This document shows, one piece after another, positions 25,415 to 33,766 of a stretch of DNA of 38,234 nt (positions are counted from its first letter, which is position 1; each line of letters opens with the position of its first letter). Source of the stretch: Gluconobacter sphaericus NBRC 12467 (GTDB taxonomy: Bacteria; Pseudomonadota; Alphaproteobacteria; Acetobacterales; Acetobacteraceae); the NCBI RefSeq assembly GCF_006539125.1, contig NZ_BJMK01000020.1, forward strand, positions 1 through 38,234, written 5' to 3'. The notes under the pieces are model-generated. The model had not been told where the DNA came from. It saw only the letters and a program-made list of their open reading frames with translations, and did not search any database. The position numbers and the translations under genes were made by a program.

Positions 25415-25891
25415 ATGAGTGCTCCCATCCATCGTCTGAGTGTGGACGAGCTTGTCCCGATGGTCCGGTCCGTTCTTCAGACCGAGACAGACATGATCGC
25501 CAACATGGCCAATATCTCGGCTCTGTTGTTTGAGGGTCTGCCGCAGATCAACTGGGCCGGGTTCTATCTGTGGAAAGAGGCTGACGGACAGCTTGTGCTG
25601 GGGCCGTTTCAGGGGCGTTTGGCCTGCACGCGGATTCCACTGGGCCGTGGTGTGTGCGGCACGGTCGCCCAGAACCGCGAGACGCTGGTGGTGCCGGACG
25701 TGCATGCGTTCCCGGGGCATATCGCCTGTGACGCGGCGTCAGAATCGGAAATCGTGCTGCCGATCGTCGTTAAAGGGGCGCTCGTGGGCGTTCTGGATAT
25801 CGACAGCCCGGTGAGAGACCGGTTTTCCGACGCAGATCGCGTACGTCTGGAAGAGGTGGTCAGTCTGTTCGTGGCAACGCTGGAAAACTGA
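25415..25891 (+). CDS. Free methionine-(R)-sulfoxide reductase (GAF domain)
   Basis: This is a single GAF-domain protein of 158 aa that reduces free methionine-R-sulfoxide with thioredoxin. NWAGFYLW and LGPFQGRLACTRIPLGRGVCG, then HIACDAASESEIVLPI and LGVLDIDSP-like GVLDIDSP, are diagnostic. Cys71, Cys81 and Cys105 correspond to the three redox-active cysteines of the family. I chose the ATG at 25415, with AGGA at 25401-25404; a TTG at 25397 is in frame but adds MQDCFC, which is not conserved. The start overlaps the second copy of an 11-base direct repeat. A short terminator follows at once. Confidence 0.92.
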   Translation: MSAPIHRLSVDELVPMVRSVLQTETDMIANMANISALLFEGLPQINWAGFYLWKEADGQLVLGPFQGRLACTRIPLGRGVCGTVAQNRETLVVPDVHAFPGHIACDAASESEIVLPIVVKGALVGVLDIDSPVRDRFSDADRVRLEEVVSLFVATLEN

Positions 25892-25914
25892 GCGGGGACC
25901 AGCCCCGCTCTTTT
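25890..25914 (+). terminator. Rho-independent terminator after the GAF gene
   Basis: GAGCGGGG-accag-CCCCGCTC followed by TTTT begins at the stop codon of the sulfoxide reductase gene. It lies between that gene and the converging LOG-family gene. Confidence 0.85.
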
Positions 25915-25919
25915 CGACG

Positions 25920-26474
25920 TCAGGCCGGAACGCTGACAGAGAGATGCTGCATCAGTGCCGGAACGTCCTCGACGACCGTGAACAGTTTGCGGGCCGACGG
26001 GTCTGCAAAACCCTGATCGATGGCATCATTGAGTGTATTGACCAGAGACGTCGCCCAGCCGCCGATATTGACGATGTAGATCGCTTCCTGATGCAGACCG
26101 AGCTGCTTCCAGGTCATGATTTCCATGAGTTCGTCGAACGTGCCGAGGCCGCCGGGAATAATGGCGTAGGCGTCAGACAGCTCGAACATGCGGGCCTTGC
26201 GGGTGTGCATGTCCGGTGTGACCTCAAGCTGTGTCACACCCTTGTGCATGACTTCACGGGCATGGAGGAATTCGGGAATGACGCCAATGACCTTGCCGCC
26301 CGCCTGAAGGGCCGCATCCGCCACCGTGCCCATCAGTCCGACATGCCCGCCGCCATAGACCAGTGTAATTCCGTGTCGCGCCAGGGCTATTCCGATTTCT
26401 TTTGCACCTTCGGCATAAACGGGAGAGTTGCCGAAGCGGGAGCCACAGAAGACGGCGCAGGAACGAATGGTCAT
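25920..26474 (-). CDS. LOG-family nucleoside 5'-monophosphate phosphoribohydrolase
   Basis: The 184-aa protein belongs to the LOG (lysine-decarboxylase-like, often misnamed) family, which cleaves N6-substituted AMP or AMP itself to base and ribose 5-phosphate. The Rossmann fold starts with AVFCGSRFG and has LVYGGGHVGLMGTVADAAL. The active-site motif PGGLGTFDELMEIMTW is intact, with the conserved arginine and lysine in MHTRKARMFELSDA. Length is typical of the short type I class. In plants and some pathogens such enzymes activate cytokinins; in this organism nucleotide salvage is the safer reading. The gene is divergent from nothing close and lies 32 bases after the MFS gene on the same strand. 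Confidence 0.93.
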   Translation of the reverse strand: MTIRSCAVFCGSRFGNSPVYAEGAKEIGIALARHGITLVYGGGHVGLMGTVADAALQAGGKVIGVIPEFLHAREVMHKGVTQLEVTPDMHTRKARMFELSDAYAIIPGGLGTFDELMEIMTWKQLGLHQEAIYIVNIGGWATSLVNTLNDAIDQGFADPSARKLFTVVEDVPALMQHLSVSVPA

Positions 26475-26506
26475 GTCAGGTCCGTGTCAGTTGAAGCGAA
26501 GATCCG

Positions 26507-27700
26507 TCACGCGGTCCTGCGGCCCAGGGAACGGCTGATCAGAACACCACCCAGACAGCAGATGGCGGTGGTGGCGAACATCGTCCTGTAACCTGCGAAC
26601 TCGATGACCTGTCCAAGAAACAGCCCCGAGCACGCGATGGCAAGGTCAATGAAAATGGAATAGGCGCCCAGAGCTGCCCCGCGGTTCTCCGGACCCGCAC
26701 TGTTGACGGCCAGAACGCCGAGTGCGGGGAAGAGCAGCGAGAAGCCGGCCCCTGTCAGTGCGGCCCCCACGAGGGCTGCGGATGGCGTCTGGAATATGCA
26801 GAGCGTGGCGAGGCCGAGTGCTTCCACCAACAGCGAGACGATCGCCACGAATACGCCCCCACGCTTCGCGATCTGTGAGGCGAAGAAAAACCGGATGACG
26901 ACGAAAGTGAAGCCGAAGACCGCCAGCGCCGTAGCCGCTCCTTCCCAGTGCAGGACCGAATAATATAGTGCCAGGAACGACGAGATCGCTCCGAATCCAA
27001 TGGAACCTGCCGCAAGTGCCGACCCGTGCGGAAGAACGAGTCTGAGCGCACGGGAAAAAGGAATGGGCTGACTGGTCGAGGGAATGGGTTTGACGGCAGG
27101 GTAGAAGCCGATCAGCGCCAGACCGAATAGCGGCAGGGCCACCGAGAGTATGCCCACCGAAACCAGCCCGCCATAGGGTGCGGCCAGCATGGACAGCTTG
27201 GCCCCGATTGGCGCACCTAGCGCAATCCCGCCATAGGAGCAGATGCCGTTCCAGGAAATGGCGATGGCGGTATTTTCCGCCCCAGCCCGCCGGATGTTCC
27301 AGACGATCACCCCGGTTGCGGCCCAGCTTTCCGCCCACCCCAGCAACAGGCGGCTGGACAGCAGAACGCCCAGCGACAGTAGCGGTGTGGCCGCCAATAG
27401 CCCCGATCCGATCACCAACAGGCCGGAGAGCAGACAGGTGACGAGCCCGCCGATGACCACGGGTTTGGGGCCGATCCGATCGACCAGTCGCCCGGCGGAC
27501 GGGCGGGCCGCAAAAGTCGCGAAATACTGGAGCGAGAATGTGATACCCGCGACGGTCGTGCTGTAGCCCAGGCCCTGATGGACAAAAATTGTCAGGACGG
27601 CGTTGGGCAGGCCGATCACGATATAGACGAGAAGATTGAACAGGACGACTGCAAGAACGCGTTTTGTCGGTGAGGCCGCCGGCGTATCTTGCGCGGTCAT
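26507..27700 (-). CDS. Major facilitator superfamily transporter
   Basis: The 397-aa protein has twelve predicted membrane helices in two halves joined by the loop PAVKPIPSTSQPIPFSRALRLVLP. Between helices 2 and 3, GRLVDRIGPKPVVIGG is the MFS signature, and RLLLGWAESWAATGVIVWNI follows in helix 4 in place of the usual GxxxR region. It resembles the YhhS/YfcJ (arabinose-efflux-like) branch, whose substrates are poorly known; export of a sugar, sugar acid or drug are all possible. It begins at an ATG at 27700 and precedes the LOG-family gene, so the two may be co-transcribed. Confidence 0.9.
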   Translation of the reverse strand: MTAQDTPAASPTKRVLAVVLFNLLVYIVIGLPNAVLTIFVHQGLGYSTTVAGITFSLQYFATFAARPSAGRLVDRIGPKPVVIGGLVTCLLSGLLVIGSGLLAATPLLSLGVLLSSRLLLGWAESWAATGVIVWNIRRAGAENTAIAISWNGICSYGGIALGAPIGAKLSMLAAPYGGLVSVGILSVALPLFGLALIGFYPAVKPIPSTSQPIPFSRALRLVLPHGSALAAGSIGFGAISSFLALYYSVLHWEGAATALAVFGFTFVVIRFFFASQIAKRGGVFVAIVSLLVEALGLATLCIFQTPSAALVGAALTGAGFSLLFPALGVLAVNSAGPENRGAALGAYSIFIDLAIACSGLFLGQVIEFAGYRTMFATTAICCLGGVLISRSLGRRTA

Positions 27701-27794
27701 GAAATCTGCTCTCCTGAGGCCAGTCTGTAAAAAAGCTCGCTCATGCCATAGGCCAGATGGAGGAAGCCGTCACGAGGGGGAGTCTGTCTTTCCT

Positions 27795-28004
27795 TCATAA
27801 TCCCGGGCGATACTGTTTGAAGCGAACATCGAGACAGCCTACCGAAGCCGGGATGCCATGGAATTGTGAAGCGTCGAGGAGGAGCGTTCCTGTTGGTTGT
27901 AGGAAAGGGTTTTCTCGAAGCCTGGTGACAGGGAGATCCTGGATGCGCATCCAGCCATCATCAGGAAATGTGTCAGCAGGGCGCTGCTCGATAGCGTGGG
28001 GCAT
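27795..28004 (-). CDS. Possible small hypothetical protein in a gene-poor gap
   Basis: The 415 bases between the MFS gene and dinB (27701-28115) hold no gene that I recognise. The best candidate is this minus-strand frame of 69 aa, containing DDGWMRIQDLPVTRLRENPF and TLLLDASQFHGIP. Its composition is protein-like and the frame is closed upstream by a TGA near 28056. No good ribosome-binding site is seen. It could be a remnant of a larger gene. A plus-strand frame over the same bases looks less protein-like. Confidence 0.25.
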   Translation of the reverse strand: MPHAIEQRPADTFPDDGWMRIQDLPVTRLRENPFLQPTGTLLLDASQFHGIPASVGCLDVRFKQYRPGL

Positions 28005-28115
28005 GTGCGTTGGTCCATGCGATGAAAAGACGGCCCGATCAGGACAGGCTGAGTATCAACGCATCAAATAGTGGAAAGAATGCCAGAATTTGTGTCGATA
28101 TGTCATGACGTCGTT

Positions 28116-29186
28116 CTAAAAGAGCAGCTCCATCTGATCGTCGGGCAGGGTGTCGGGTGGCTGAAAGCCAGATAGCGTAAGGCCTAGCAGGCGCACGCCA
28201 GGGATGAATGGAAATAGCGGCGCCATCAGACTCTGGCCCGTGATCAGCAGATCTGTTTCGGACGGAACTGGCGTGGACAGTGTTCGGGCGCGGGTGATCT
28301 GATGGAAATCCGCGTATTTGACCTTCAGGGTTACGGTTCGTGCCTGAAGACGGCGACGTTCCGCACCTGTCCACAGCTTTGCTGCGATTTGCGCAAGAGC
28401 ATTATATGCATCGCTTTCGGAAGTCAGATCCCGAAGATAGGTCTGTTCGGTACCAAGTGACTTGCGTTCCCGGTTTACGACGACGGGTCGGTGATCGATC
28501 CCGCGCGAGATCCCATGATAAAACGCCGCGGCCTTGCCGAAATGCCGGGTCAGCGTCTCGACGTCTCGTTCCCGCAGATCGGCGCCCGTCTCAATGCCTA
28601 GAGCACGCATTTTCCGTGCTGTGGCGGGGCCAATACCGTGAAATGCATCGACGGGCAGGGCAGATACGAAGTCCGGCCCCATTGCCGGTGTGATAACGAA
28701 CAGCCCGTCAGGCTTGCGGTAATCCGAGGCCAGCTTAGCCAGAAAACGGTTGTAGGACACACCGGCCGAGGCGGTCAGCCCGGTCTCAGCGTGGATATCC
28801 GCGCGGATGCGGTCCGCGACCAGCGTGGCGGAACCATAGGCGCCAAGATGGTCGGTCAGATCCAGATAGGCTTCGTCCAGCGACAGTGGTTGGATCAGGG
28901 GCGTGTAGCGCGAAAAGATGTCATGGATTTGGGCCGAGACGCTGCGATAGACGTCAAACCGCGCAGGCACGAACACAAGCTCCGGACACAGGCGTTTGGC
29001 CGTGACCGACGGCATGGCCGAGCGGACGCCGAAACGTCGAGCCTCGTAGCTTGCGGCGGCTACAACGCCCCGTGCCTCGCCCCGGCCTACCGCGAGGGGG
29101 CGGCCGCGCAGGGAGGGGTCGTCCCGCTGTTCGACAGACGCGTAAAATGCGTCCATGTCGATATGCACGATCCGGCGTTGCTCCAT
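28116..29186 (-). CDS. dinB: DNA polymerase IV
   Basis: DinB is a Y-family polymerase that copies past minor-groove lesions without proofreading. RRIVHIDMDAFYASVEQ (metal-binding aspartate, steric gate region) starts the palm, PLSLDEAYLDLT carries the second acidic pair, and GIGPATARKMRALGI is the thumb helix-hairpin-helix. The little-finger domain follows. The protein ends QMELLF, a plausible sliding-clamp binding motif. I chose the ATG at 29186 for 356 aa; the frame is open to 29291, but that part overlaps the divergent NUDIX gene and is not conserved. I did not find a clear LexA box in the 50-base divergent gap. Confidence 0.95.
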   Translation of the reverse strand: MEQRRIVHIDMDAFYASVEQRDDPSLRGRPLAVGRGEARGVVAAASYEARRFGVRSAMPSVTAKRLCPELVFVPARFDVYRSVSAQIHDIFSRYTPLIQPLSLDEAYLDLTDHLGAYGSATLVADRIRADIHAETGLTASAGVSYNRFLAKLASDYRKPDGLFVITPAMGPDFVSALPVDAFHGIGPATARKMRALGIETGADLRERDVETLTRHFGKAAAFYHGISRGIDHRPVVVNRERKSLGTEQTYLRDLTSESDAYNALAQIAAKLWTGAERRRLQARTVTLKVKYADFHQITRARTLSTPVPSETDLLITGQSLMAPLFPFIPGVRLLGLTLSGFQPPDTLPDDQMELLF

Positions 29187-29236
29187 GATGCGAGTGTTGC
29201 CGATTCGAAAGAACGAAACAAGATCAGGAGCCGTCC

Positions 29237-29815
29237 ATGAGCACCGATAAGACCATCGAAGACGCCCGTAGGGACGCCGGTTTCCAGACAATTTCCACCC
29301 GAATGGCCTATAGCAACCCCTGGACCGCCCTGCGCGAGAACATCATCGTCCATCCCAACGGAAAGCAGGGACTTTATGGCATTGTCGAGCGTGGCGAGTT
29401 CGTTGTGATTCTGCCGCTGCATGCCGACGGCAAGGTCACGCTGATCCAGCAGTTCCGCTATCCTGTGGGCGAGCGGCTGTGGGAGCTTCCGATGGGTATG
29501 TGGGAGACGAAAGAGAATGTCGATCCGGTCGAACTCGCGCTGGGTGAATTGCGGGAGGAAACCGGACTGCGCGCCGGCGAGATGATTCATGTCGGAAGCA
29601 TGTATCAGGGGGCGGGCTATTCGAACCAGAAGGGGCATGTCTTTCTGGCCCGCAATCTGACCCGCGGTGAAACGGATCGTGAAGCTACCGAAGAAGACAT
29701 CACCTGCCACGACATGACGCTCGAAGCGTTCGAGACTATGATCCGAGACGGCGAACTGAAATGCATGGTCTCACTGGCCGCTTTTGCGCTGATCCGGGCA
29801 AAAGGACTGATCTGA
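29237..29815 (+). CDS. NUDIX hydrolase (ADP-ribose pyrophosphatase-like)
   Basis: This 192-aa enzyme probably hydrolyses ADP-ribose or related nucleotide sugars to AMP and a phosphosugar. The N-terminal beta domain (YSNPWTALRENIIVHPNGKQGLYGIVERGEFVVILPL) is that of the ADP-ribose pyrophosphatase branch. The NUDIX box is GMWETKENVDPVELALGELREETGL, split here for reading: the EELREETG-like core keeps the metal-binding glutamates, while the canonical arginine position is Gly, as in the branch with GELREETG. QQFRYPVGERLWELPMG is also typical. The ATG at 29237 is 50 bases from dinB, transcribed divergently. Confidence 0.9.
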   Translation: MSTDKTIEDARRDAGFQTISTRMAYSNPWTALRENIIVHPNGKQGLYGIVERGEFVVILPLHADGKVTLIQQFRYPVGERLWELPMGMWETKENVDPVELALGELREETGLRAGEMIHVGSMYQGAGYSNQKGHVFLARNLTRGETDREATEEDITCHDMTLEAFETMIRDGELKCMVSLAAFALIRAKGLI

Positions 29816-29866
29816 GGGGTTTTCCTCTGCCCCCACGGAATCGGAATTGTGTCTGGGGCGCTAGTT

Positions 29867-30109
29867 ATGCTCCAGCACATCATGAAGTTCCTGATGGTCG
29901 AAACCGCATCGCTGTTTCCCGATACCAGCCAGATCATCGCGCGCGGCCATCCGACCGATAATGAACTCCTGGCCTTTTATCGCTTAGAGGTCTGGTTCGA
30001 AATGGAAGTGGAGGGCCCGAAAAACCCGCGAACTTGGCGGCCTCTGTGTGATTCCATCACTCCTGCTATTATTGGGGGATGTAAAATAAACCGGTCCGGT
30101 TTTTTTTGA
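29867..30109 (+). CDS. Possible hypothetical protein beside the IS remnant
   Basis: A frame of 80 aa from the ATG at 29867 contains PTDNELLAFYRLEVWFEMEVE and ends close to a compact hairpin. No ribosome-binding site is obvious and I recognise no family. The tail (CKINRSGFF) reads through the hairpin, which suggests that the true 3' end of a gene was lost or that the frame is fortuitous. It lies just outside the decayed IS copy. Confidence 0.25.
   Translation: MLQHIMKFLMVETASLFPDTSQIIARGHPTDNELLAFYRLEVWFEMEVEGPKNPRTWRPLCDSITPAIIGGCKINRSGFF
30088..30107 (+). terminator. Compact hairpin with T tract
   Basis: AAACCG-gtc-CGGTTT is followed by TTTTT, a short but plausible intrinsic terminator. 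It is the only such signal after the NUDIX gene. Confidence 0.5.
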
Positions 30110-30151
30110 TGTTGAGGAGCGGCTTACGCGCTTGAGCGGGCTTGGTGTCTA

Positions 30152-30620
30152 GGCTCAGGACCCATTGATTTGATTGCGGAAATCTGATTCATGCTTTGCG
30201 AGAAGACTGAAGATGAGCGACCTGTTTTGACTGATGGACGAACAGATGGAGCGTCTGCGGCCGTTCTTTCCCAGGAGCCACGGCAAACCTCGCGTCGATG
30301 ACCGCCGTGTATTGAGCGGCATCATTTCTGTGAACCGCAATGCTCTGCGCTGGGGCGCCATGGAGATCTTCGCCCGGATGATGGACGGTTCGGCTGTCGG
30401 AAAGGCAGAACCTCAGACCATTATGATTGATGCGACTTAATCTCAAGACACACTGTACGGCTTTGAGCCTGCGGCTAAAAATGGAATTCGCGCCGCCTGA
30501 TCGGTCGTACCAAAGGCAGTATGAATATCAAGATCCATGTCTCACCGATCAGAAAGGACGACCGCTGGATCTCTTCATGACAGCAGGACAGGTCACCGAT
30601 TACAGTAATGTGGTAAAGCG
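30152..30620 (+). mobile_element. Decayed IS5-type element related to the one at the left edge
   Basis: The left end (GGCTCAGG then CCCATTGATTTGATT) and the transposase leader match the IS at 1-284 with few differences, but in the opposite orientation, so the two copies point away from each other. The right end cannot be found: similarity stops near 30620, within the transposase, 70 bases before the htpG terminator. Confidence 0.75.
30213..30620 (+). pseudogene. IS5-family transposase pseudogene
   Basis: Starting at the ATG at 30213, the frame reads MSDLF, then a TGA where the intact copy has Trp6, then MDEQMERLRPFFPRSHGKPR and RRVLSGIISVNRNALRW. About 21 codons present in the left-edge copy (DAPRKYGPYKTLYNRWKRW region) are deleted. 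The frame resumes with IFARMMDG and TIMIDAT (first catalytic Asp region), then shifts to LKTHCTALSLRLK. It shifts again to LIGRTKGSMNIKIHV, and once more to QKGRPLDLFMTAGQVTDY. The second half of the gene, including the last catalytic residues, is absent. A nonsense codon, a deletion and several frameshifts mark it as an old, dead copy. Confidence 0.85.
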
Positions 30621-30688
30621 GAAATCATCCATAGGTCTGCGTCTCCCTCAATCATGTCTGGCGTTCCATATCTCACAGGAGCGTATGT

Positions 30689-30721
30689 AAAAAATGCGAG
30701 GGATAATTCCCTCGCATTTTT
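30689..30721 (-). terminator. Rho-independent terminator of htpG
   Basis: AAAAATGCGAGGGA-taat-TCCCTCGCATTTTT is a perfect 14-bp stem with a T run on either strand. It lies 39 bases past the htpG stop codon. Confidence 0.9.
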
Positions 30722-30760
30722 CGAATAGACCTGAAAATGCGGAATGCTCAGGTTTTTTGC

Positions 30761-32632
30761 TTACTCTGCGGCAGGACCGGCCAGCAGCGCGGCGAGCGAA
30801 CGACCGAAACCGGTTGGGTCGGGCAGGGGCTCGCCTTCCTGCACGCGGGCCAGATCCAACAAGACAGTCGCATAGTCCTTGACGCTCTCGCCCTTTTCGA
30901 CGCGCTCGGACAGAGCCTTGATGAGCGGATGCTTCGGGTTGATTTCGAGGATCGGCGGCATGGCGGGCATGGCCTGACCCGAACGGCGCATCAGACGCTG
31001 CATCGTTAGATCCGGACCGCCATCGGACGTGATGACAACGGCACTGCCCGTCAGACGGACGGTGCTGCGGACGTCCTTGACCTGATCGCCGAGCGCATCC
31101 TTGAGGGTCGGGACCAGCTTTTCAACGTTCGCGGCTTCGGCCGTGTCTGCTTCCACAGACTCGAACTTCTCCAGATCACCGTGGGAGTGGGTGACGGAGC
31201 GCAGGGGCTTTTCCTGATAGGAAGACAGACGCTCCGGCCAGAAGCCGTCCACCGGATCGGAGAGCAGCAGGACTTCGAGGCCGCGGGCACGGAAGCCTTC
31301 AAGCTGGGCCGAGGACTTGAGCGCGTCGAGACTGTCGCCGGTCAGGTAATAGATGGCGTCCTGACCATCCTTCATGCGGGAGATGTAATCATCCAGCGTG
31401 ATCAGGTCGTCACTATAGGTCGAGTGGAAGCGGGCGAAACCGGCGATTTCCGTACGGTGTTCGGCATCTTCCCAGAGCCCTTCCTTGATGACGGGGCCGA
31501 AGTTTTCCCAGAATGTGTTGAAACCGTTGTCGGCTTCCTTTGCACGCTTGCTGATCTCGCTCAGGACGCGTTTGGTCACGGTCTTGCGGATACGGGCCAG
31601 GACCGGAGTGGCCTGAAGCATTTCACGCGAGACGTTGAGCGGCAGATCTTCGGTATCGACCACCCCCTGCACGAAGCGCATCCAGTTCGGGACCAGTTCG
31701 GCTTCGTCGGTGATGAACATCCGGCGGACATGAAGATGAATCCGGCTTTCGCGGGATTGCTCCATGAAATCGAACGGGCGGGCGCTGGGCAGGAACAGTA
31801 GGGCCGTGAATTCGGTTACACCTTCCGCGCGCCAGTGCAGCGTCGCATAGGGCTCATCGAAAGCACGCGAGATGTGCCGGTAGAACTCGGCATACTGCTC
31901 CGGTGTGATTTCGGCTTTCGGCTTGCTCCACAGGGCCGTGCCTTCGTTGGCAGCCTGATCTTCGGTGGTGCCGTCCTCCTTTGTTTCACGCAGGGTGATG
32001 GGCCAGGAGATGTGGTCTGCCCATTTGCGGATGGTGGAGCGCAGACGCCAGCTGTCGAGATATTCGTCAGCATCGTCTTTCATGTGCAGGACGATGTCGG
32101 TGCCCGGCGTGGAGCGGGAGGCGGGGGTGAGCGTGAAGGCGCCCTTGCCATCAGACGACCAGGTCCAGGCTTCGTCGGAACCGGCCTTGCGTGATGTGAC
32201 GTCTACACGGTCTGCCACCATGAAAGCCGCGTAGAAGCCTACACCGAACTGGCCGATCAGGCTCGGACGGTCTTCCGGCTTTGCGGCATTAAGCTTTTCA
32301 CCGAAGGCGCGGGTACCGGAACGGGCAATCGTGCCGAGGTTCTGGGCCAGTTCGTCATGGGTCATGCCCACGCCGTCATCGGAAATGGTCAGCTCTTTCT
32401 GGCTCTTGTCCGGGTTGATGCGAATGGACGCATTTTCTGGGAGAGCTAGCGCGCTGTCCGTCAAAGCCTCGAAACGGCGCTTGTCCGTGGCATCGGCCGC
32501 GTTGGCGACGAGTTCACGTAGAAAGATCTCACGATCCGAGTAAAGGGCATGGACTACCAGATCCAGAAGACGTCCGACTTCGGCACTGAATTCGTGCTTT
32601 TCAGCTGCCTTCTGGGTGTTCGTTTCACTCAT
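30761..32632 (-). CDS. htpG: Chaperone protein HtpG (Hsp90)
   Basis: HtpG is the bacterial Hsp90, an ATP-dependent dimeric chaperone acting with DnaK. The GHKL ATPase domain shows [24 protein letters not shown] (catalytic Glu and ATP-binding Asn region), [11 protein letters not shown] and [28 protein letters not shown] and [39 protein letters not shown] mark the middle domain, which carries the catalytic arginine. Length is 623 aa, near the E. coli protein. The adaptation [18 protein letters not shown] replaces the more usual QTEVxQLLxLxxHSLY. The gene stands alone, with its own terminator; I did not identify a heat-shock promoter with confidence. Confidence 0.97.
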   Translation of the reverse strand: MSETNTQKAAEKHEFSAEVGRLLDLVVHALYSDREIFLRELVANAADATDKRRFEALTDSALALPENASIRINPDKSQKELTISDDGVGMTHDELAQNLGTIARSGTRAFGEKLNAAKPEDRPSLIGQFGVGFYAAFMVADRVDVTSRKAGSDEAWTWSSDGKGAFTLTPASRSTPGTDIVLHMKDDADEYLDSWRLRSTIRKWADHISWPITLRETKEDGTTEDQAANEGTALWSKPKAEITPEQYAEFYRHISRAFDEPYATLHWRAEGVTEFTALLFLPSARPFDFMEQSRESRIHLHVRRMFITDEAELVPNWMRFVQGVVDTEDLPLNVSREMLQATPVLARIRKTVTKRVLSEISKRAKEADNGFNTFWENFGPVIKEGLWEDAEHRTEIAGFARFHSTYSDDLITLDDYISRMKDGQDAIYYLTGDSLDALKSSAQLEGFRARGLEVLLLSDPVDGFWPERLSSYQEKPLRSVTHSHGDLEKFESVEADTAEAANVEKLVPTLKDALGDQVKDVRSTVRLTGSAVVITSDGGPDLTMQRLMRRSGQAMPAMPPILEINPKHPLIKALSERVEKGESVKDYATVLLDLARVQEGEPLPDPTGFGRSLAALLAGPAAE

Positions 32633-32699
32633 CTCATTAAGTCTCCGTACAGGAAAGTGACTTCGATATGCGATGTCACAAACGGATTTTCAACCGGCA

Positions 32700-33764
32700 T
32701 CAGAGGTAAGATGCGAGTGTCATGCCCTTCATGTCGGCGATGAGGGAATAGGACGCCTGAAGCTGGTTGTTGGTGTTCGTCACCTGCGTGGAAACCTGCG
32801 CCAGATCGGCATCCTTGACCTGCCCGAGCTGGGTAGTCAGGGCGGAAGACATCTGGCTCAGCATGGAGGTCTGTGTTGTCAGGCTGTTCTGCTGGACGCC
32901 GAGAAGGCCGCTCATGTCTCCCAGGCCGCTCGTTACGGTTTCCATTGAACTCTGAAGACCTGAAATCAGGCTGGAATAGTCACTTGCGCTGGCGGAAGAC
33001 GAGGCGAGGGAGGCGACCACCATGAGGTTGCGTATCAGGTTGCGGATGGGCGATGTGGTGGAGGTTGCGGTTGCGCTCTGGGTGGCGACCATGCCCACGG
33101 AGACCGTTTCGGACTGACCGACGACGGCCTGCATTTTCTGCTGGTAGGCTTGATCGGGGGATGTAGACACCGCTGCGGAGAAGGGCTGGCCGGCGGCGGT
33201 ATTGCTGGCCAGATCCTCGGTCGTTCTGAGCACGTCGTCCGCACTGGTGGTGGAGCCGAGCTGGTTGACGGCCTGTTCGATCTGGGTGGCGAGATCCGAT
33301 GTGCCCAGATCGGTGCTTACAGGGGCGGTCGTGTTCTGCTGTCCGGCGAAGACATAGCTGTCGCCCTGTTTCGTATTCAGCAGGTTGCCGAGCGATGTCA
33401 GGGCCGACTGGGCGGCGGTAGCGGCCGTCGTGACGGTTGAATAGGTCAGCGTGCTGCCGAGCGTGGACAGCGAACTTGTCAGATCCTGGGCGATGGTAGA
33501 GATCTGTGACAGGGCGGTTTGTGTCGTGGTCAGGGTGTTCTGGGTGTTCGTGATGTTGCTCATCCAGGCGGATACCTGCGTGATGGCCGGCTGAAGGGCG
33601 AGGGCCTGTGTTCTGGATGCGCCGAGACCAGCATAGCTGCTGGAGAGCACGCCGGTCGAGGCTTCGAGCTGGAGCGAATTCTGGCTTTGCGAAAGGTTCT
33701 GGACACCCAGAAGAAGCTGGCTGGAGATTCCTCCGAAGCCGAAACTGGAGATGGTTCCGGTCAT
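32700..33764 (-). CDS. flgL: Flagellar hook-associated protein 3
   Basis: FlgL forms the second hook-filament junction layer. The 354-aa protein has flagellin-type helical ends: the N-terminal QLLLGVQNLSQSQNSLQLEASTG and the C-terminal NTNNQLQASYSLIADMKGMTLASYL. Between them is a Ser/Thr-rich core with the family-like QGDSYVFAGQ. It is the last gene of flgE-flgK-flgL; its ATG lies two bases after the flgK stop codon, so translation is likely coupled. It is a little longer than the enterobacterial protein. Exported by the flagellar type III system, it has no cleavable signal peptide. Confidence 0.9.
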   Translation of the reverse strand: MTGTISSFGFGGISSQLLLGVQNLSQSQNSLQLEASTGVLSSSYAGLGASRTQALALQPAITQVSAWMSNITNTQNTLTTTQTALSQISTIAQDLTSSLSTLGSTLTYSTVTTAATAAQSALTSLGNLLNTKQGDSYVFAGQQNTTAPVSTDLGTSDLATQIEQAVNQLGSTTSADDVLRTTEDLASNTAAGQPFSAAVSTSPDQAYQQKMQAVVGQSETVSVGMVATQSATATSTTSPIRNLIRNLMVVASLASSSASASDYSSLISGLQSSMETVTSGLGDMSGLLGVQQNSLTTQTSMLSQMSSALTTQLGQVKDADLAQVSTQVTNTNNQLQASYSLIADMKGMTLASYL

Positions 33765-33766
33765 GA

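Noticed and set aside
27757-28071. Plus-strand 104-codon frame in the gap before dinB
   Set aside because: Its composition is not protein-like, it has no ribosome-binding site, and it ends close to the dinB 3' end. The minus-strand frame at 27795-28004 is slightly more credible, and neither is certain.
29237-29815. NUDIX hydrolase as an inactive enzyme because the box arginine is Gly
   Set aside because: The GELREETG form is standard in one branch of ADP-ribose-pyrophosphatase-like enzymes, and the metal-binding glutamates are retained.
285-30151. Composite transposon bounded by the two IS copies
   Set aside because: The segment is full of core housekeeping genes, the copies are of different age, and the right copy is dead and truncated.
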